Part shown: positions 61,094 through 64,000 of the stretch, one piece after another | Position numbering within the stretch: position 1 is the stretch's first letter | Layout: each line of letters opens with the position of its first letter | Assembly: GCF_002797715.1 (NCBI RefSeq) | Contig: NZ_PGFF01000001.1 | Coordinates: 2,255,304 to 2,319,303, forward strand | Direction: 5' to 3' | DNA: 64,000 nt | Source of the DNA: Diaminobutyricimonas aerilata | Lineage (GTDB): Bacteria; Actinomycetota; Actinomycetes; Actinomycetales; Microbacteriaceae | The notes under the pieces: generated by a model | Database searches by the model: none | What the model was told of the DNA's origin: nothing | Seen by the model: only the letters and a program-made list of their open reading frames with translations | Position numbers and translations under genes: made by a program

Positions 61094-62464
61094 ATGAACA
61101 CAGCAGCGGCCCTCATCGAGCAGGCGGAACACCTGCTCCGCGAGGCCGCCGCGCTGCCCACCGACACCCTCACCGACACGGAAGTGTGCGACCTCACCGC
61201 CCGCAGCGAAGCCGCGGGCCGGGTGCTCGACGCACTTCGAGTGGTGGCCGCCGGTGAGCTCGCGGGACGGTCGCGGCGCGAGCTCGGCACCGAGGGGCTC
61301 GCCTACCGTCACGGCTGCACCCGGCCCGCGCACCTGATCGAACGGCTCACGCTCGTGTCGCAACGCGAGGCAGGCGCTCGCATCCGCCTCGCCGACGCGC
61401 TGCGTGACCGTGTCGCCCTCACCGGTGAAGTGCTTCCCGCCCGCCACCCCGCGGTCGCGGACGCGGTACGCGACGGGCGCATCGGCACCGAATCGGCCGC
61501 GCGGATCGTCGACATGCTCGACACCGCGGCCGACGGATGTGCCGACTACGAGGCACTCGAGCAGGCGGAGCGCGACCTCGTCGACCTCGCCACGTTGCAC
61601 TCGGCCGACGCGCTGAAGGCAGCGCTGGCGGTGTGGCAGGCGCGCCTCGACCCGGACGGCGTCCGCCCCCGTGACGAGATCCTCCGCGCACAACGCCGGT
61701 TCACGATGGGACGAGAGCGGGACGGGATGACACCGTTCTCGGGTGTCGCCGACCCGTTCTCCGCGGGCCTGTTGCGCGCCGCGATGGCGGACAGCGCTGC
61801 ACCCGACCGAACGCCCCGGTTCCTGGACCCCGACGACCTCGACCCGGCCGACCCGCGCCTCGATCCGCGAACGAGGGACCAACGGCAGTTCGACACCCTC
61901 ATCGGACTGGTCACCGCTGGACTGCGAAACCCGGGCGAGAGCGGGTCGCTACGTCCGACGGCGTTGGTCAACATCATCGTCACCGCCGACGACCTCCGCA
62001 CCGGTGAAGGGGTGGCGTGGATCGACGACATCGACACCCCGATCAGCGCGTTCACCGCCCACGCCCTCACCTGCGACGCCGACACGTCCACCATCGTGCT
62101 GGGCGCGAACGGCGAAGTGCTCCACCTCGGTCGGAGGGAGCGCCTCTTCACCGCCGCGCAACGTCGGGCCCTCGCTGTCCGAGACGGTGGCTGCGTCTGG
62201 CCCGGCTGCACAGCCCCACCGTCGTGGTGTCACGCGCACCACATCGTCGAATGGAGCGACAACGGCCCCACCGACGTGAACAACGGGGTGCTGCTGTGCC
62301 CCGCGCATCACACGATGCTGCACGCCAGCACCTACCGGCTCCGGATGATCCGCGGCAAACCGCACCTGCTCGCCCCACCCCACATCGACCGAGAACAGCA
62401 GTGGCGCCCCGTCGGACGACAACGTGCAACCATGCGCGCCCCCGCCACCGCGAGATCCCGCTAA
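61094..62464 (+). CDS. DUF222 and HNH endonuclease domain protein, paralog 2
   Basis: The 456-residue protein aligns with paralog 1 (42179) along its whole length, from AALIEQAEHLLREAAALP to the C-terminal ten residues. The DUF222 region and the HNH domain (CVWPGCTAPPSWCHAHHIVEW; VNNGVLLCPAHHTMLH) are intact. The ATG at 61094 is chosen because CACACT is six bases ahead and GAGGA lies in between; an upstream in-frame GTG at 61016 would add residues absent from the paralog. It sits between proS and ispG, both on the opposite strand, which suggests insertion into a conserved core region. Confidence 0.93.
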   Translation: MNTAAALIEQAEHLLREAAALPTDTLTDTEVCDLTARSEAAGRVLDALRVVAAGELAGRSRRELGTEGLAYRHGCTRPAHLIERLTLVSQREAGARIRLADALRDRVALTGEVLPARHPAVADAVRDGRIGTESAARIVDMLDTAADGCADYEALEQAERDLVDLATLHSADALKAALAVWQARLDPDGVRPRDEILRAQRRFTMGRERDGMTPFSGVADPFSAGLLRAAMADSAAPDRTPRFLDPDDLDPADPRLDPRTRDQRQFDTLIGLVTAGLRNPGESGSLRPTALVNIIVTADDLRTGEGVAWIDDIDTPISAFTAHALTCDADTSTIVLGANGEVLHLGRRERLFTAAQRRALAVRDGGCVWPGCTAPPSWCHAHHIVEWSDNGPTDVNNGVLLCPAHHTMLHASTYRLRMIRGKPHLLAPPHIDREQQWRPVGRQRATMRAPATARSR

Positions 62465-62518
62465 GCCCCACGCTCGCCGCGCCCGTCCGAGCGCCGCGCA
62501 GACGCCGCCCGGCGAAGG

Positions 62519-63667
62519 TCAGACGGTGACGACCTCGGGGGTGCCGGTCTCGCTCGCGGGCATCTCGGCCGCGAGGCGGTTCGCCTCGTCGATGAGCGTC
62601 TGCACGATCTCCGACTCGGGGACCGTCTTGATGACCTCGCCCTTGACGAAGATCTGGCCCTTGCCGTTGCCGGAGGCGACACCGAGGTCCGCCTCGCGGG
62701 CCTCGCCCGGTCCGTTCACGACGCAGCCCATGACCGCGACGCGCAGCGGCACCGTCATGCCCTGCAGGCCCTCCGTCACGCTGTCGGCGAGGGAGTACAC
62801 GTCGACCTGGGCGCGGCCGCACGACGGGCACGACACGATCTCGAGCTTGCGCTCGCGCAGATTGAGCGACTGCAGGATCTGCAGGCCCACCTTGACCTCC
62901 TCCGCGGGAGGGGCGGAGAGCGAGACGCGGATGGTGTCGCCGATGCCCTCCGACAGCAGGATGCCGAACGCGGTGGCGGACTTGATGGTGCCCTGGAACG
63001 CGGGGCCGGCCTCGGTCACGCCGAGGTGGAGCGGCCAGTCCCCACGCTGGGCGAGCAACCGGTACGCCTGCACCATGATCACCGGGTCGTTGTGCTTGAC
63101 CGAGATCTTGAAGTCGTGGAAGTCGTGCTCCTCGAACAGGCTCGCCTCCCAGACGGCGCTCTCGACGAGCGCCTCCGGGGTCGCCTTGCCGTACTTCTGG
63201 AGCAGTCGAGGGTCGAGCGATCCGGCGTTGACGCCGATGCGCAGTGAGACGCCCGCATCCTTCGCCGCCTTCGCGATCGCGCCGACCTGGTCGTCGAACT
63301 TGCGGATGTTGCCCGGGTTCACGCGCACGGCCGCGCATCCGGCGTCGATCGCCTGGAAGACGTACTTCGGCTGGAAGTGGATGTCGGCGATGACCGGGAT
63401 CTGGCTCTTCTTCGCGATGATCGGCAACGCGTCGGCGTCGTCCTGGCTCGGCACGGCGACGCGCACGATGTCGCAACCGGACGCGGTGAGCTCGGCGATC
63501 TGCTGGAGGGTCGCGTTGATGTTCGTGGTGGGCGTCGTGGTCATCGACTGCACGCTCACGGGTGCGTCACCACCGACCAGCACCTTGCCGACCTTGATCT
63601 GGCGGGACTTGCGTCGGGGGGCGAGCACCTCCGGCTTGCGGGGCATTCCGATGTTCACTGCGGGCAC
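62519..63667 (-). CDS. ispG: 4-hydroxy-3-methylbut-2-enyl-diphosphate synthase
   Basis: The 382-residue iron-sulphur enzyme converts MEcPP to HMBPP in the MEP isoprenoid pathway. [20 protein letters not shown]-type opening (with minor changes), [20 protein letters not shown] in the barrel, and the cluster-binding segments [16 protein letters not shown] and [16 protein letters not shown] are diagnostic. The GTG start has TAGGCT (63679-63674) six bases ahead, so it has its own leaderless promoter although the site-2 protease gene precedes it. Confidence 0.97.
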   Translation of the reverse strand: MPAVNIGMPRKPEVLAPRRKSRQIKVGKVLVGGDAPVSVQSMTTTPTTNINATLQQIAELTASGCDIVRVAVPSQDDADALPIIAKKSQIPVIADIHFQPKYVFQAIDAGCAAVRVNPGNIRKFDDQVGAIAKAAKDAGVSLRIGVNAGSLDPRLLQKYGKATPEALVESAVWEASLFEEHDFHDFKISVKHNDPVIMVQAYRLLAQRGDWPLHLGVTEAGPAFQGTIKSATAFGILLSEGIGDTIRVSLSAPPAEEVKVGLQILQSLNLRERKLEIVSCPSCGRAQVDVYSLADSVTEGLQGMTVPLRVAVMGCVVNGPGEAREADLGVASGNGKGQIFVKGEVIKTVPESEIVQTLIDEANRLAAEMPASETGTPEVVTV

Positions 63668-63733
63668 CCCCTCAGCCTACGCGCGAGGCGGTGAACGGAT
63701 GCTGTGGTGCGCGCGTCGGACGGGTGGCGTCCG

Positions 63734-64000
63734 CTAGCCGACCAGGGTGATGGGCTTGACGATGTCGGCGTAGATGAGCAGCACGCTCATGCCGCCGAGC
63801 AGGATCACGACCGCGAAGGTCAGCGGGATGATCTTCGCGGTGTCGACGGGGCCCGGATCGGGTCGGCGGAAGAGCTTCGCGAACCCGCGCCGGATCGCCT
63901 CCCACAGCGCGCCGGCGACGTGTCCGCCGTCGAGCGGCATCAGCGGGATGAGGTTGAACACGAACAGCGCCACGTTGAGCGAGGCGAGCAGACCGATGAG
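63734..64000 (-). CDS. M50 site-2 protease (RseP/Rip1-like), C-terminal fragment
   Basis: The frame runs off the right edge, so only about 88 residues are visible. NLIPLMPLDGGHVAGALWEA is the second zinc-binding motif (LDGG) of M50 intramembrane proteases, followed by a cytoplasmic basic loop (RRGFAKLFRRPDPGP) and a last membrane helix (FAVVILLGGMSVLLIYADIV). In actinobacteria this gene normally lies between dxr and ispG, as the position here agrees with. It would cleave anti-sigma factors or similar membrane proteins. Confidence 0.9.
   Translation of the reverse strand, partial: LIGLLASLNVALFVFNLIPLMPLDGGHVAGALWEAIRRGFAKLFRRPDPGPVDTAKIIPLTFAVVILLGGMSVLLIYADIVKPITLVG

Overview
The window is 64 kb of very GC-rich, densely coding DNA from an actinomycete, most likely a member of the Microbacteriaceae. 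The evidence is the conserved core run ispG - proS - nusA - ylxR - infB - rbfA - truB - ribF, the two DUF222/HNH endonuclease paralogs, the actinobacterial families DUF5997, DUF3140, DUF402 and DUF2867, the LAxTG sorting signal, and -10 boxes of the TAnnnT type placed directly in front of start codons. I saw no tRNA, rRNA, CRISPR array, prophage or insertion sequence.

Layout. 1-9.5 kb: end of a purine permease, a DMT exporter, a divergent DUF5997/LysR-ligand-domain pair, a homocysteine methyltransferase gene broken by one amber codon, a CYTH-CHAD protein, an aminodeoxychorismate-lyase-like enzyme, an orphan maltokinase and small proteins. 9.5-18 kb: a sugar ABC transporter operon without its own ATPase, a Zn-alcohol dehydrogenase coupled to a CYP152-type P450 peroxygenase, a nitrilase-family amidohydrolase and a GH20 hexosaminidase. 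18-26 kb: SNF2 helicase, FAD/Rieske oxidoreductase, macro-domain deacetylase, DUF418 membrane protein, a terpene-cyclase-fold protein, and an epoxide-hydrolase-like enzyme with its divergent MarR regulator. 26.4-30.4 kb: a GH172 glycosidase, a LacI regulator and an L-fucose/D-arabinose isomerase-like enzyme that share a palindromic operator, which reads as a small sugar-utilisation regulon. 30-41.7 kb: M20 peptidase, SGNH hydrolase plus WYL regulator, SDR/DUF2867 protein, deoC with two aldehyde dehydrogenase genes (one lacking the catalytic half), ROK kinase and an MFS transporter. 41.7-43.6 kb and 60.7-62.5 kb: the two DUF222/HNH genes, each with the same upstream region and flanked by copies of one hairpin element. 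43.6-51 kb: ribF, truB, ketopantoate-reductase family, mutY and an Fpg/Nei-family glycosylase. 51-64 kb: rbfA, infB, ylxR, nusA, a LAxTG-anchored phosphoesterase, proS, ispG and the start of a site-2 protease.

Transcription logic. At least twenty genes have a TAnnnT hexamer exactly six bases before their start codon, so their mRNAs probably have no leader. In three places the TAG stop codon of one gene forms the first half of the -10 box of the next. Genes with visible operators (GH172, the isomerase, the epoxide hydrolase and the sugar ABC operon) instead have leaders with ribosome binding sites and -35/-10 promoters overlapped by palindromes.
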